Assembly (NCBI RefSeq): GCF_900111035.1
Contig: NZ_FOFU01000003.1
Location: forward strand, 62,001 to 126,000
Reading direction: 5' to 3'
DNA from: Treponema bryantii
GTDB lineage: Bacteria; Spirochaetota; Spirochaetia; Treponematales; Treponemataceae
DNA length: 64,000 nucleotides
In this document: one piece after another, positions 8,186 through 18,557 of the stretch
Numbering within the stretch: the stretch's first letter is position 1
Layout of the letters: every line of letters begins with the position of its first letter
Position numbers and translations under genes: made by a program
Notes under the pieces: model-generated
Database searches by the model: none
The model's input: the letters and a program-made list of their open reading frames with translations, nothing else
Told to the model about the DNA's origin: nothing

Positions 8186-9733
8186 TTATTCTCCTAAGTT
8201 CTCAGTCTTACCTGAGTTAATAATCTCAGTCATAATCTTTTCCTGAGTTGCATCTTTACCATTCATTTCTGCAATCATTTTACCTTCATTCATTACGTAA
8301 ATGCGGTCACACATACCAAGAATTTCAGGCATTTCAGAAGAAATCATAATTACAGATTTACCTTCAGCAACCATTCTGTTGATGATACAGTAGATTTCAT
8401 ACTTAGCACCTACGTCGATACCTCGTGTAGGTTCATCAAGAATCAGAATATCAGGTTCTGCAAAAAGCCATTTTCCGAGAAGAACCTTCTGCATGTTACC
8501 ACCGGAAAGGTTTCCTACATCTTCCATTACAGTTGCACACTTAGTATGCATTTCTTTTGCCATCTGTTCTGAATACTGACGCTCTTTATCAAAGTCGAGT
8601 ACAAAGTGCTTTGAAATCTTTTCAGGTTTTGCAGCAGTTGTATTCTTACAGATTGATTCAGTAAGAATAAGTCCGTTACCTTTTCGGTCTTCTGTTACAT
8701 AAGCAAGGCCGGCTTTAATTGCAGATTTTACATTAGGGAAGGAAACTTCCTTTCCGTTCATATATATTTGACCATGGATGTTTGTACCGTAAGAGTGTCC
8801 GAAAATACTCATTGCAAGTTCTGTACGTCCTGCACCCATAAGTCCTGAGATACCAAGAACTTCACCTTTGCGAAGATTAAAGTTGATGTTATCGCAAACC
8901 TTAATTCCATCAAATACAGGATGGTCTACGCACCAGTTTTTAACTTCAAAACAAACTTCACCAATGTGAGGTTCGCGCTTAGGGAATCGGTCTGTAAGAG
9001 AACGTCCTACCATGGCCGAAATAATAGTATCTTCAGTAAAGTTATCTTTTGCTTTATCAAGGGATGTGATAGATGTACCATCACGAATAACTGTAATTTT
9101 ATCAGCTACATATGAAACTTCGTTCAATTTATGAGAAATGATAATTGAAGTCATTCCCTGTTTTTTGAATTCCAGAAGCAGGTCAAGAAGATGCTTAGCT
9201 TCTGTATCGTTCAAAGATGCTGTAGGTTCGTCAAGAATAAGAAGTCTTACGTTCTTACCGAGTGCTTTTGCAATTTCTACAAGCTGCTGTTTACCTACAC
9301 CAATATCCTTAATTAAGGTTTTTGATGAATCTTTAAGACCAACCATTCTTAAGAGTTCATCTGATTTATCAAAGGTCTCGGACCAGTTGATTTTTGCTTT
9401 AGATCCTCTTTCGTTTCCGAGGAACATATTCTCACCGATTGTGAGAAGTGGAACAAGGGCAAGCTCCTGATGAATGATTACAATACCTTTTGCCTCACTG
9501 TCCCTGATTGTCTGGAACTTACAGATTTCACCATCGTATACAATGTCGCCTGTGTATGTTCCATATGGATAAATACCGCTCAGAACATTCATCAAAGTTG
9601 ATTTTCCGGCACCATTTTCACCACAAATAGCATGAATCTCACCTTCTTCAACGGTCAGATTTACGTTATCCAGAGCTTTTACGCCAGGAAATAACTTGGT
9701 AATATTTTTCATTTCCAATAATGTTTTAGCCAT
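8186..9733 (-). CDS. Sugar ABC transporter ATPase, double domain
   Basis: 515-residue ATPase with two ABC domains in one chain. The first has Walker A GENGAGKST at about 39-47 and Walker B LLILDEPTA near 165; the second has a degenerate Walker A (GLMGAGRTE near 300), signature LSGGNMQK near 410 and ILILDEPTRG near 432. This asymmetry is standard for MglA/XylG/GguA proteins. It energises uptake with the permease downstream and the binding protein upstream; a stem-loop between the binding-protein gene and this gene probably lowers its expression. Confidence 0.95.
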   Translation of the reverse strand: MAKTLLEMKNITKLFPGVKALDNVNLTVEEGEIHAICGENGAGKSTLMNVLSGIYPYGTYTGDIVYDGEICKFQTIRDSEAKGIVIIHQELALVPLLTIGENMFLGNERGSKAKINWSETFDKSDELLRMVGLKDSSKTLIKDIGVGKQQLVEIAKALGKNVRLLILDEPTASLNDTEAKHLLDLLLEFKKQGMTSIIISHKLNEVSYVADKITVIRDGTSITSLDKAKDNFTEDTIISAMVGRSLTDRFPKREPHIGEVCFEVKNWCVDHPVFDGIKVCDNINFNLRKGEVLGISGLMGAGRTELAMSIFGHSYGTNIHGQIYMNGKEVSFPNVKSAIKAGLAYVTEDRKGNGLILTESICKNTTAAKPEKISKHFVLDFDKERQYSEQMAKEMHTKCATVMEDVGNLSGGNMQKVLLGKWLFAEPDILILDEPTRGIDVGAKYEIYCIINRMVAEGKSVIMISSEMPEILGMCDRIYVMNEGKMIAEMNGKDATQEKIMTEIINSGKTENLGE

Positions 9734-9769
9734 TGGAACCCTCTTTAATTAATAATTTGTAGATGATTA

Positions 9770-9824
9770 AAAAAAAGGGCTGTCTGGTGGTTTCGATTAA
9801 CTCCACCACCGGAAGGAACAGCCC
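9770..9824 (-). terminator. Intercistronic stem-loop/attenuator after the binding-protein gene
   Basis: GGGCTGT and ACAGCCC pair over a loop that itself holds a GGTGG/CCACC stem, followed on the minus strand by a run of seven Ts. Its place between the binding-protein and ATPase genes suggests partial termination or mRNA protection, giving more binding protein than ATPase. Confidence 0.75.
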
Positions 9825-9844
9825 TTTAATCAAGTCATGTCTGA

Positions 9845-10906
9845 CTATTTAAGTTCAGATTCCTTGTAGTATCCTGAATCAATAAGCAATGTCTTGTAGT
9901 TATTGATATCACCGAATACTGGTTCACAAAGATATGATGGAACAACCTTTACGTTGTTGTTGTATGTCTTTGTATCATTTACAGGAGCTTTCTTTCCTGA
10001 GAGGATAGCGTCAACCATTTCAGATACTTTTGAAGCGAGTGTACGTGTATCCTTGAATACAGACATAGCCTGGGTTCCCTTAAGCATGTTCTTTACAGAA
10101 ATGATATCACAGTCCTGACCAGTGATGATTGGGAAGTTAGCAGCTGTATAACCAGCAGAAAGGAGAGCGTTTGTTACACCGTTAGCTGTAGAGTCGTTAG
10201 AGCAGTATACAGCGTCAAGTTTTGTTCCCTTTGGACCGTACTTGTTAGATGTAATAAGGTTTTCCATTCTCTTCTGAGCTTCTTCTGTAGACCAGTTAAG
10301 AGTAGCAGCCTGTGCTTTTTCTGTCTGTCCTGAGCGGCAAACGATTACACCCTTCTCGAGGTATGGTCTAAGAACGTCCATAGCACCACCGAAGAAGAAG
10401 TTGATGTTGTTGTCACCTGGGTCACCAGTGAAGAATTCCATATAAACTGGGTCAGAAGCTGAGCGGCTCTTGAGTCCGAGCTTGTCAACAAGGTAGTCAC
10501 CCTGGAGAGTACCTACTTTGTAGTTATCGAATGTTGCATAGTATGTAACTGCATCTGTATCCATAATAAGGCGGTCGTAAGCAATTACCTGAATCTTCTT
10601 TTTCTTAGCTGTTGCAAGAACGTTAGAAAGAGCAGATCCATCGATAGATGCGATTACGAGAACCTTACATTTTCCTGTAATCATGTTTTCGAGCTGAGAT
10701 ATCTGTGTTGGGATATCGTTTGCTGCATACTGGAGGTCTACATCATAACCAGCTTTTTCGAGCTGAGCTTTCATGTTTGCACCATCCTGGTTCCAGCGCT
10801 GAAGGTCTTTTGTAGGCATTGAAACACCTACTTTTGCTTTTGCTTTTGCAAATACTGCAGTTGATAATGTAGCAACTGCCAAAAGAATAGCGATAATTTT
10901 TTTCAT
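9845..10906 (-). CDS. ChvE-type multiple-sugar-binding protein
   Basis: Periplasmic binding protein of the pentose/hexose family (Peripla_BP_4). A signal peptide (KKIIAILLAVATLSTAVFA) precedes VGVSMPTKDLQRWNQDG, which closely resembles ChvE/XylF starts; AYDRLI near 115 and ITGQDCD near 260 are sugar-contacting motifs of the family. The start is set at the Met before KKIIA, with AGGAG upstream, rather than 13 codons earlier. First gene of the binding protein-ATPase-permease operon. The palindrome upstream of its promoter suggests control by the neighbouring AraC-type regulator. Confidence 0.93.
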   Translation of the reverse strand: MKKIIAILLAVATLSTAVFAKAKAKVGVSMPTKDLQRWNQDGANMKAQLEKAGYDVDLQYAANDIPTQISQLENMITGKCKVLVIASIDGSALSNVLATAKKKKIQVIAYDRLIMDTDAVTYYATFDNYKVGTLQGDYLVDKLGLKSRSASDPVYMEFFTGDPGDNNINFFFGGAMDVLRPYLEKGVIVCRSGQTEKAQAATLNWSTEEAQKRMENLITSNKYGPKGTKLDAVYCSNDSTANGVTNALLSAGYTAANFPIITGQDCDIISVKNMLKGTQAMSVFKDTRTLASKVSEMVDAILSGKKAPVNDTKTYNNNVKVVPSYLCEPVFGDINNYKTLLIDSGYYKESELK

Positions 10907-10966
10907 AGAAAAAAACACTCCTAAATTTTTTTTTATTAGAGCCAACGGCTCTTTTATACATATAGG

Positions 10967-11018
10967 AGTATAGCGTATTAAAAGTCCTGAAATTCACGCA
11001 AAATCTTAAGAATTTTGC
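10967..11018 (-). promoter_or_regulatory. Promoter and 21-bp palindrome upstream of the sugar-binding-protein gene
   Basis: A minus-strand -10 box TATACT (10967-10972) lacks a good -35. Immediately upstream lies an inverted repeat (GCAAAAT ... ATTTTGC, 10998-11018), centred about 48 bases before the expected start. A weak -35 with a palindrome there is what an activator site looks like. The YesN-like regulator encoded at 12146 is the obvious candidate. The activator assignment is an inference. Confidence 0.5.
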
Positions 11019-11094
11019 TATTTTCTTATTTTGTTTAGGGGATTTGTACTAGGAAAATATGTTAAATCTAGATTTTTTTGTGGTTTAAATTGTG

Positions 11095-12144
11095 CTAATT
11101 TTTATAGATAGAAGCAGCACTATGGAAGCCGGATTCTATAATTACTTTATCCAGATTATATTTATCAACATGGGTTGGTTCGAGCCAGATTGCAGGAATT
11201 TCAGCAAAACCATTGTTGATAGGGCGGATTCTGAAGCGGTTTTCAGATATATCTTCCTTGCGGGCAAGGTGAACTGCGCATTCTGCTGCAACTTCTGCAA
11301 GCTGAATGATTGGTTTGTAGATGGTAAAGTCCTGTTTTCCCTGAATAATATACTGACAGGCTGAAATATCAGCATCCTGTCCGCATACAGGAATATGTGT
11401 ATCCGGATAGTAGCGGTTAATTGCCTGAATGACGCTGGCTGCAACCGCATCGTTTCCGCATATAATGGCATCTGGGAAAATATCACTTTTAAGAATTCTA
11501 ACCATTTCCTGATAAGAAAGATCGTAATTCCAGCCGTCGGTATAGAAAGTATGATTAATATGAACGGATGTGTTTCGCAAAATACGTTTTATTCCATCCA
11601 TAATAAGAGTCATATTATAATCTTCTGAAGGTCCAAGAATGCAATACCAGTTTTGTCCCTTTGTGCATCTGAGCATTTCCTGGGCCATCTGCTCGCCAAC
11701 CTTCTCACTGTCGATAGTGAGATAAAGGTTTACATCGGCATTAAGAGCAAGGCGGTCATAAGAAATAACAGGAATATTTTTTGCGCGAAGCTTCTGTACG
11801 CTTTCTGTAATAGATGCAGCATCTTTAGGAAGAACAACAACACAATCAACATTGCGTTCGAGCAGATACATAAGCTGACGGTTCTGCTCTTCAATGCTGT
11901 TGCCGGCATTCTGGACAATTACGTCCGCGCCCATTTCCTTTACCTTGTTAATAAAAACATCCATGTCGCGCTGCCAGCGTTCGATTGCAAGCGTATCAAT
12001 GGAAAATCCTATAGTCAGAGACTTTGCCGGTGCAGCAGAAGGCTGTCGGATTGTAGAAGAGGCTTCCTGTTTTTTACAGGAAACAAAATAAATAGTTGAG
12101 AGACAGAGTGTTACTGTCAGCACATAACGAAACTTTTTTAACAT
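11095..12144 (-). CDS. Sugar-binding lipoprotein of the sensing operon
   Basis: 349-residue periplasmic binding protein of the ChvE/XylF family with a lipoprotein signal (lipobox VSC, Cys about 23). It has SIDTLAIERWQRDMD, ISYDRLALNADV and VCGQDADISA, matching the sugar-binding positions of its paralogue at 9845. It is the last gene of the kinase-regulator operon, 1 base after the regulator, not part of the transport operon. This suggests a sensory role (presenting sugar to the kinase) or a second specificity for the shared permease. Confidence 0.88.
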   Translation of the reverse strand: MLKKFRYVLTVTLCLSTIYFVSCKKQEASSTIRQPSAAPAKSLTIGFSIDTLAIERWQRDMDVFINKVKEMGADVIVQNAGNSIEEQNRQLMYLLERNVDCVVVLPKDAASITESVQKLRAKNIPVISYDRLALNADVNLYLTIDSEKVGEQMAQEMLRCTKGQNWYCILGPSEDYNMTLIMDGIKRILRNTSVHINHTFYTDGWNYDLSYQEMVRILKSDIFPDAIICGNDAVAASVIQAINRYYPDTHIPVCGQDADISACQYIIQGKQDFTIYKPIIQLAEVAAECAVHLARKEDISENRFRIRPINNGFAEIPAIWLEPTHVDKYNLDKVIIESGFHSAASIYKN

Positions 12145-12145
12145 T

Positions 12146-13711
12146 TTATTTTACCTTCCTGTATTCCTTTGGTGAAAGGCCGTACTTTGTTTTAAATATT
12201 CGGCTGAAGTAGTTCTGGTCATTATAACCAACCTCAGCAGTAATCTCTTTAATAGAAAGATTGGTTTCAGACAGAAGCTGACGTGATTTTTCAAGCCTCT
12301 TGTCAGAAATAAAATTGATGAAAGTTTCACCTTTTTCTTCTTTGAAAAGCTTACTTAAATAGAAGGAACTTACACCTGCAAAGTCTGCAGCAGTTTCGAG
12401 TGAAATATCCTGTGAAAGATTTTCATCAACATATGTGCACACTTTCTTAATGATAGGATTTTCTTCTGCCTTTTTAACACTGGAAACTGCCTGTGTACAT
12501 TCCATAAGGAATTTCTGGGCAAACTCTTTTATCAGTTTAATATCATTTTCTGTACTGAGCGTTGCAAATGCATTATCGAAAGTATCGCTTGAAAAAGCTT
12601 TGTTCTGTTCTTTTGTTGCATTGTTTGCCGTAACAATTAATTCAAAGAATGAATTTTTGATTTTATCTCCAGGAAGCTGCTGGGAAATCAATTCAGAAGT
12701 AAAGAGTTCAAGGAAAGATTTTACTCCATTTGAATCTCCAGATGAAAGTTTGTTTATAATCTGATTTTTGAATTCTCCGGTACTTGATTTCTTTAAGGTT
12801 GATTCCTGCTCACCGGTAAAACTCATTCCATCAGAAAAGATAAGTCCGCCGCCTGATGCTGATTTATTAAGCGCAGAAAGTGCTTCACTGTAAGAAGCCT
12901 GAAGTTTTGTTTTATCAGAAAAGATTGTGCTTACTCCGGCACGGATTCCTGTTGTAATATTATAGCTGAGGGTAGTGTAGAATTTTTTAATCTGTTCCTG
13001 GATTTCTGAATATTCAGGGGTAACAGAAAAAATGGGGAAAAATACTACAATACGGTTCATGATAAAGCTGCTTACAAGACAGCGGTGCTCTGTATTTAAA
13101 AGTTCATGAATCTTTAAGTATGTGCTGTACTGGTTATCTGAATTGATGTTTGGGAACTCAAAACAGCAGAAAACCCACGGATTATCGGTAAGATTAAAAT
13201 AATCGAGGTAAGAAGATAGATCTATAGATTTATCATTGTTGTAGATACAGGCATAGATAAAATCATTTTCAATCATTGGAGAAACAAGGTCGAGTTTTTT
13301 GTGAAGCTCCATATCGGCAGAAAGCTTACCCTGTTTTTCCTGAACCAGCTGCATTGCGCCTCTGATAGTTTCTATTACAACATTTCTGTTTACCGGCTTT
13401 GTTATATATTTATAGGCTCCAAGATTGATTGCTTCCTGTGCATACTGGAAGCGGTCAAAAGCACTTAAAATCACAAAAACAATATTCGGTTTGAGCTTTG
13501 TGATTACACTTACAGTTTCAAGTCCGCTGAGTCCAGGCATGTTGATGTCCATGAACATAATGTCGATATTTTCTTTCATAACAATTTCAATTGCTTCTGT
13601 GCCGGAAAGTGCAGTAAATACACGGGCTTCATCAGCAAAGTTTTTGTTGATTATGAAGGAAAGAGAATCGATTACAATCTGTTCATCATCTGTTACTAAT
13701 ATATTAAACAT
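12146..13711 (-). CDS. YesN-like response regulator with AraC DNA-binding domain
   Basis: 521 residues. An N-terminal receiver domain (about 1-120) has the phospho-acceptor Asp in MFMDINMPG near 56 and a Lys near 106. A middle region (about 150-400) has no recognised motif, as in YesN proteins. The C-terminal AraC/XylS domain (about 425-521) holds two helix-turn-helix units, ending NYFSRIFKTKYGLSPKEYRK. It overlaps the kinase gene by 8 bases. It should bind DNA in answer to the kinase, probably upstream of the sugar transport operon at 10906. Confidence 0.93.
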   Translation of the reverse strand: MFNILVTDDEQIVIDSLSFIINKNFADEARVFTALSGTEAIEIVMKENIDIMFMDINMPGLSGLETVSVITKLKPNIVFVILSAFDRFQYAQEAINLGAYKYITKPVNRNVVIETIRGAMQLVQEKQGKLSADMELHKKLDLVSPMIENDFIYACIYNNDKSIDLSSYLDYFNLTDNPWVFCCFEFPNINSDNQYSTYLKIHELLNTEHRCLVSSFIMNRIVVFFPIFSVTPEYSEIQEQIKKFYTTLSYNITTGIRAGVSTIFSDKTKLQASYSEALSALNKSASGGGLIFSDGMSFTGEQESTLKKSSTGEFKNQIINKLSSGDSNGVKSFLELFTSELISQQLPGDKIKNSFFELIVTANNATKEQNKAFSSDTFDNAFATLSTENDIKLIKEFAQKFLMECTQAVSSVKKAEENPIIKKVCTYVDENLSQDISLETAADFAGVSSFYLSKLFKEEKGETFINFISDKRLEKSRQLLSETNLSIKEITAEVGYNDQNYFSRIFKTKYGLSPKEYRKVK

Positions 13712-15221
13712 GCTTTGGAATCCTGATTATAAACTTTGTGCCAGGGGTTTCTGAAGTTCCCTCTGCATCAGTAATATCAAAAAGATCATCCCTATGAAAC
13801 TGAAGTCGAAGTCTCAGGAAAACACTGATAAGACCTGTTCCATTATGTGTAGAATTATCATCCAGCACTTCTGGTGCAAGTCTTGTAGTTCCGGAAGCAA
13901 CAGCTTCAAAAACAGCTTTTCGAGTCTGTTCAGGCATTCCTTCTCCATTATCAGAAATACTTATGACGATATATTTGTCTTCAATTGAAACTTCAAGGCA
14001 GACTTTTCCTTTTGAATTTTTGAGTCCGTGCTTAATACAGTTTTCAACAAGAGGCTGTAATGTCATTGAAGGAATCTGCTGAGGGAAAGAACCTTCGGGA
14101 ATCTTTTTTATAAATTCAAGGCGGTTACCAAAACGCACCTTCATTATATATACAAAATTATCTACCAAAGCGAGTTCTTCGTCAATTGAAACTGTGCGGC
14201 TCTGCTGCTGAATATTATAGCGGAAGAAATCTGCAACCTGTTCAATAAAGTAACAGGTCTTGTCGGCATTTTCCATCATGGCAAGCTGGGCACCGGTATT
14301 CAGTGTATTGAAAAGGAAGTGCGGGTTTATCTGATTCTGAAGGGCGCGGAGTTGGGCATCTGTATAAAGCGCCTGCATTTCAATTTCCTTTTCCTTTAGT
14401 TCTGCTTCGGTACGGGCCTTTTCCCAGATTGTATCGATGTATTCGCGGATACTGATAATCATTCGGTCAAAAGCTTTACAGATGTTTCCGATTTCATCAT
14501 TTGATTCACGGTTAAAAAGCGGAACGTCAAAATTACGGCGGGCAACTTTATGTGCAACTTCAGAAATTTCCACAAGTGGATCCATGATTGAAGTGATAGT
14601 GAAGTAGAGTACAAAGAAAATTAAAATAGAAAAGATAAGGAAGAAAACAACACCCAGTGTATTTGAGATTACGATTTTTGATTGATTTGCTTCGTAACGC
14701 TCAGCATTCTGTTGAAGGCGAAGATTGTTCAGTTCGAGAATCTGAGAAAGCAGATAGTTATAACTGTCCATTGCATAACTGTAGTTCAGCGAAATCTCAT
14801 CTTCATTATTCGCACGTCGTGCAGAAATTGCAAGATTACTATAGTAGAGAAATGCTTCAGTTAGCTGATGAACAATATATTCTTTATGAGCAACTTCATT
14901 TTTTGAAGGGAACTCCTGAAACTTTTCAAAGTAATCTTCAACCTTTGTGCGTGAGTTATAGTAAGCATCAATACTTTCAAAGGTACGGTAGCTTACATAA
15001 TCTTCCATGGCTTTTTCTGTTGTAGTAACAGCCTGTGAGAAATGTGTAAGTTCAGAGTTGGATTTATATGAAGCTCCAAGGTTATTCATTGAATAAAGCG
15101 AGAGACGCATTGTAGTAAGCAGACTGGCAAAAAGTATGAGAGTCGCAATTGCGATACAGATCATAATTCGCCAGCGGAGGCTTTTGTTTCTGATGTAGTT
15201 GATTAGATTTAACTTCATCAT
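13704..15221 (-). CDS. YesM-like sensor histidine kinase
   Basis: 505-residue membrane kinase. The first membrane helix is at about 16-38, followed by an extracytoplasmic sensing region of about 140 residues, a second helix (about 188-212), a HAMP domain (to about 265), a His_kinase domain with the phospho-acceptor in NPHFLFNTLN near 296 and a GHKL ATPase domain with the N-box VENCIKHG and DNGEGMP. Its extracytoplasmic part is small, so sugar sensing likely goes through the binding proteins encoded on either side in this operon. Confidence 0.94.
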   Translation of the reverse strand: MMKLNLINYIRNKSLRWRIMICIAIATLILFASLLTTMRLSLYSMNNLGASYKSNSELTHFSQAVTTTEKAMEDYVSYRTFESIDAYYNSRTKVEDYFEKFQEFPSKNEVAHKEYIVHQLTEAFLYYSNLAISARRANNEDEISLNYSYAMDSYNYLLSQILELNNLRLQQNAERYEANQSKIVISNTLGVVFFLIFSILIFFVLYFTITSIMDPLVEISEVAHKVARRNFDVPLFNRESNDEIGNICKAFDRMIISIREYIDTIWEKARTEAELKEKEIEMQALYTDAQLRALQNQINPHFLFNTLNTGAQLAMMENADKTCYFIEQVADFFRYNIQQQSRTVSIDEELALVDNFVYIMKVRFGNRLEFIKKIPEGSFPQQIPSMTLQPLVENCIKHGLKNSKGKVCLEVSIEDKYIVISISDNGEGMPEQTRKAVFEAVASGTTRLAPEVLDDNSTHNGTGLISVFLRLRLQFHRDDLFDITDAEGTSETPGTKFIIRIPKHV

Positions 15222-15226
15222 AACTT

Positions 15227-16174
15227 TTACCTCAGTGCCGTGCTGATTTTTACATCTGCTGTAATGTAACTGTTTGCGTAACCCTTTGTGCGGTATTCAA
15301 ATAATTCACGAATTGCAGTTTCTCCGATTTTTTCAGGATCCAGAGAAACAAGTTTTTCTATCCAGCCCTTTTGAAGATAGAGCTGGCATACTTCGTTACC
15401 GCCAAAGCCAATAAGCTTATATTGAGTCATATTAAACTGTTCAGAAAGAATCTGAGCAGATGTAATGGTGTCATCTTCTGTAAGTGAAATGAAGATATTG
15501 TTTGTACCTTGAAGCTGAATTTCTGAAGATAGTTTATCAATTACTGTTGTCGTAATATTGTAATTATCCTGTAAGGCAGCATGAATACTGTTTATGAGGC
15601 TGTTTGAGCTTTGGTTTGCAGATTCTTCGAGAATGTAAACATTTCCACCATTTGGTAAAAGTGTCTGAGATTCATCTGCGATTTTTTTTCCAAGCTGCCA
15701 GTTGTTGGTTCCGATAAAAGAAATCTGCTGCATATTTGGAGAAAACTGTCCAACTGTGATAATCGGAATTTCTGGAGAATCGGAACGTGTAAGGAGAACA
15801 GGTGGTTCTTCTGCAGAATCCATATAGATAATGATTCCGTCTGCGTTCATAAATGAACAGTAATCCAGAAGGCTCTGTAGAGATTCTGTGTCTGCCTGTG
15901 AGTTTGGAACATGCAGGTCTACAATCGTTTTGTAAGCGCCTGCAAGTCTGGCTGCTCCCTTATATACTTCAGAAAGAAAGCTCTGATTTTCGTAGGTTCC
16001 TGTTATGATTACATGATACAGACAAGTATCTGATGGATTATAATCACTTTGATTCTGGATTCTGGCTCGGGCAGAAAGAAAAACGGCATAGAACAAAATG
16101 GCAAAAACGAGAAGTGCGATGAATGAAGAAATCAGCAGAATCCATTTTATGAGCCTAGTTGTTTTCTTTTCCAT
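15227..16174 (-). CDS. Membrane-anchored sugar-binding protein of the sensing operon
   Basis: 315 residues: a basic start, one uncleaved N-terminal membrane helix (about 9-33) and a periplasmic binding protein type-1 domain (FSPNMQQISFIGTNNWQLGKKIADE, IGFGGNEVCQLYLQKGWIEKLVSLDPEKIGETA). It precedes the kinase by 5 bases. An anchored binding protein encoded before a YesM/YesN pair is a known arrangement in which the binding protein feeds the kinase. The gene starts inside the last 20 bases of clpA, so it is either cotranscribed with clpAS or has a promoter within clpA (a TATAAC box lies 8 bases before the ATG). Confidence 0.85.
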   Translation of the reverse strand: MEKKTTRLIKWILLISSFIALLVFAILFYAVFLSARARIQNQSDYNPSDTCLYHVIITGTYENQSFLSEVYKGAARLAGAYKTIVDLHVPNSQADTESLQSLLDYCSFMNADGIIIYMDSAEEPPVLLTRSDSPEIPIITVGQFSPNMQQISFIGTNNWQLGKKIADESQTLLPNGGNVYILEESANQSSNSLINSIHAALQDNYNITTTVIDKLSSEIQLQGTNNIFISLTEDDTITSAQILSEQFNMTQYKLIGFGGNEVCQLYLQKGWIEKLVSLDPEKIGETAIRELFEYRTKGYANSYITADVKISTALR

Positions 16175-18557
16175 AAGTGAAAGTTATACCATTTTGAGAT
16201 TTTGATGAGAGGGTTGTTTTGCCGGAGTTTTTATAATCTGCAGTTACTGCACCGCCCTTTTCGAGCTTTCCAAAAAGAACTTCATCTACAAGGCGGTCGG
16301 CAATTTCATCTTCAACAGTACGGGCAATATTGCGTGCTCCGAATTCCTTTGAATAGCCGAGTTCTGTAATGTACTGAACGGCGCGATCTGTAACAGTGAG
16401 CTGAACTTTCTTTTCCTTCATGCGCTGAGCAAGGCGGTCGATTTCCTTGCGGCAAACCTTCTTTGCAACTTCAATATCCAGATAATTAAATGGAATTACG
16501 GCATCGAGACGGTTACGGAATTCCGGAGGGAACTCGCGGCTTACTGCGTCCTTGAGTGAAGCTTCTATATTTGCAGGTGTGGCATCGCCAAAACCAATAC
16601 TGCCTTTTTCAAGTTCGCGGGCACCGGCATTACTTGTCATGATGATAATGCATGAGCGGAAGTCTGCCTTGCGTCCCTGATTATCGGTAAGCTGACCGTA
16701 GTCCATTACCTGAAGCAGAACATTGTATATATCTTCGTTTGCCTTTTCAATTTCGTCAAAGAGAATTACTGCATGCGGATTTTTGCGGACGTCTTTTACA
16801 AGCTGTCCGCCTTCTTCAAAACCAACGTATCCTGGAGGAGAGCCGACGAGACGGCTTACAGTATGCTTTTCCTGATACTCACTCATGTCGTAGCGGAGAA
16901 GTGGTTCCTTGAGGATGGCGGCTAAGGTGCGGGCAAGCTCTGTTTTTCCGCAGCCTGTAGGTCCTACAAAAAGATAGCAGGCTTCAGGTTTTTCCGGATT
17001 ACGGAATCCGGCGCGGGCTCGTTTAACGGCTTTTCCAAGAGTTGTGACGGCAGTATCCTGACCGAAAATACTCTGAGAGAGTGTAGCTTCTATTGTTCGC
17101 AGTGAATCTTTTTCTTCGCCGCGGAGAGTGTCCAGCGGAACTTTTGCGATGCGGGACGTAACGCGGCGGATAATGTCTGTGGTAACACGGACCGGCTGTG
17201 GCGCGGTTGCGACGAGACCGGGGTGTGAGACGGTGCCGGTGCGTGAGTCGCGCCTACCGGTGAAGCCGCCTGATTTCAGGATGTGCTGGTATGAGCCGGC
17301 TTCATCAATAATATCAATTGCCTTGTCTGGAAGGCGGCGGTCCGGCATAAACTGAATCGAAAGTTTTACAGCTTCTTCTACAGCGCCGTCTGAATATACC
17401 GCATTATGATGTTTTTCGAATTTAGGAATCAGACCTTTTACAATCTGAACAGTTTCTTTCTGAGAAGGTTCAAGAATATCAATCTTCTGGAAACGACGGG
17501 CGAGGGCTCGGTCTTTTTCAAAGTTCTTTGAAAACTCTTCAAAAGTTGTAGAGCCGATACACTTAATTTCACCGCTTGCAAGAACAGGCTTTAAAAGATT
17601 AGCTGCATCAACCTGAGTTGATCCGTTAGAACCTGCTCCCATAATCATATGAATTTCATCTATAAATAAGATTGATTTCTTCTTTTCTTTGAGTTCGTCA
17701 ATTACAGAATGTAATCGCTCTTCAAAATCACCGCGGAACTTAGAACCAGCAAGAAGAAGTCCGATATCAAGCGCATAGATAGTGTAGCCTTTAAGAAGGT
17801 CTGGAACCTGACCATTTACAATGCGCTGTGCGAGTCCCTGTGTAATTGCTGTTTTACCAACACCTGCATCACCAACATGCAGCGGGTTATTTTTTGAACG
17901 GCGGCAAAGAATCTGGATTGTACGTTCAAGTTCGGCTTCGCGGCCAACAAGAACATCATAAGCGCCTTTTGCGGCCTGTTCTGTCATATTAACTGCGAAA
18001 CGTTTTAGACCGCCCTGATTATTTGAGCCCGGCATATCACCAGGAATCTGATTTTGATTTTGCGGATTCTTTTTAGGAGGTCTAACCTTTGTAATATTCT
18101 CCATTAGCTTGAGTCGTTCAACACCACAGGTTTTCAAAAAATAAGAACTGTAGTTCTTGCTTTCGTCGAACATACTCAAAAGAATATCGGTAATATCAAT
18201 CATGTCTGAATCGCACGAAATACAGTGGAAAACGGCGCGGTTCATCATAGCCTGAAAACCAGCTGATTCAACAGGAGCTTTAATTATTTCAGGATTTGCA
18301 TTTTCGGAAATTACAGGAAGTTTGGTTGTGAGATAATTGCTTACTTCACTTTTGAGTTCTTTTGTATCACCACCACTATTTGCAAGCAGCTGTTCAACAA
18401 ATTCATCTCTAATGGCAGTGGCAAGCACATGCTCGGGGGTGAAAAATTCGTGATGAAAATCTTTTGCAACTAAGAGCGACTCAGACAGAATTCGGCTGAG
18501 CATGGTGCTCACCTTCATCTGTTTTACGCTGCCCTGTGGTTTTTCCTGATTACTCAA
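16155..18557 (-). CDS. clpA: ATP-dependent Clp protease ATPase ClpA
   Basis: Unfoldase that feeds substrates to ClpP. It has an N-terminal Clp repeat domain (about 10-150), a first AAA+ module with Walker A GDAGVGKT near 229 and a second with GPTGCGKTE near 531. The length of 800 and the upstream clpS gene identify ClpA rather than ClpB or ClpC. A G+C-richer linker near residues 425-450 ([14 protein letters not shown]...) stands out between the two modules. The start overlaps clpS by 8 bases. Confidence 0.96.
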   Translation of the reverse strand: MSNQEKPQGSVKQMKVSTMLSRILSESLLVAKDFHHEFFTPEHVLATAIRDEFVEQLLANSGGDTKELKSEVSNYLTTKLPVISENANPEIIKAPVESAGFQAMMNRAVFHCISCDSDMIDITDILLSMFDESKNYSSYFLKTCGVERLKLMENITKVRPPKKNPQNQNQIPGDMPGSNNQGGLKRFAVNMTEQAAKGAYDVLVGREAELERTIQILCRRSKNNPLHVGDAGVGKTAITQGLAQRIVNGQVPDLLKGYTIYALDIGLLLAGSKFRGDFEERLHSVIDELKEKKKSILFIDEIHMIMGAGSNGSTQVDAANLLKPVLASGEIKCIGSTTFEEFSKNFEKDRALARRFQKIDILEPSQKETVQIVKGLIPKFEKHHNAVYSDGAVEEAVKLSIQFMPDRRLPDKAIDIIDEAGSYQHILKSGGFTGRRDSRTGTVSHPGLVATAPQPVRVTTDIIRRVTSRIAKVPLDTLRGEEKDSLRTIEATLSQSIFGQDTAVTTLGKAVKRARAGFRNPEKPEACYLFVGPTGCGKTELARTLAAILKEPLLRYDMSEYQEKHTVSRLVGSPPGYVGFEEGGQLVKDVRKNPHAVILFDEIEKANEDIYNVLLQVMDYGQLTDNQGRKADFRSCIIIMTSNAGARELEKGSIGFGDATPANIEASLKDAVSREFPPEFRNRLDAVIPFNYLDIEVAKKVCRKEIDRLAQRMKEKKVQLTVTDRAVQYITELGYSKEFGARNIARTVEDEIADRLVDEVLFGKLEKGGAVTADYKNSGKTTLSSKSQNGITFTYGKENN

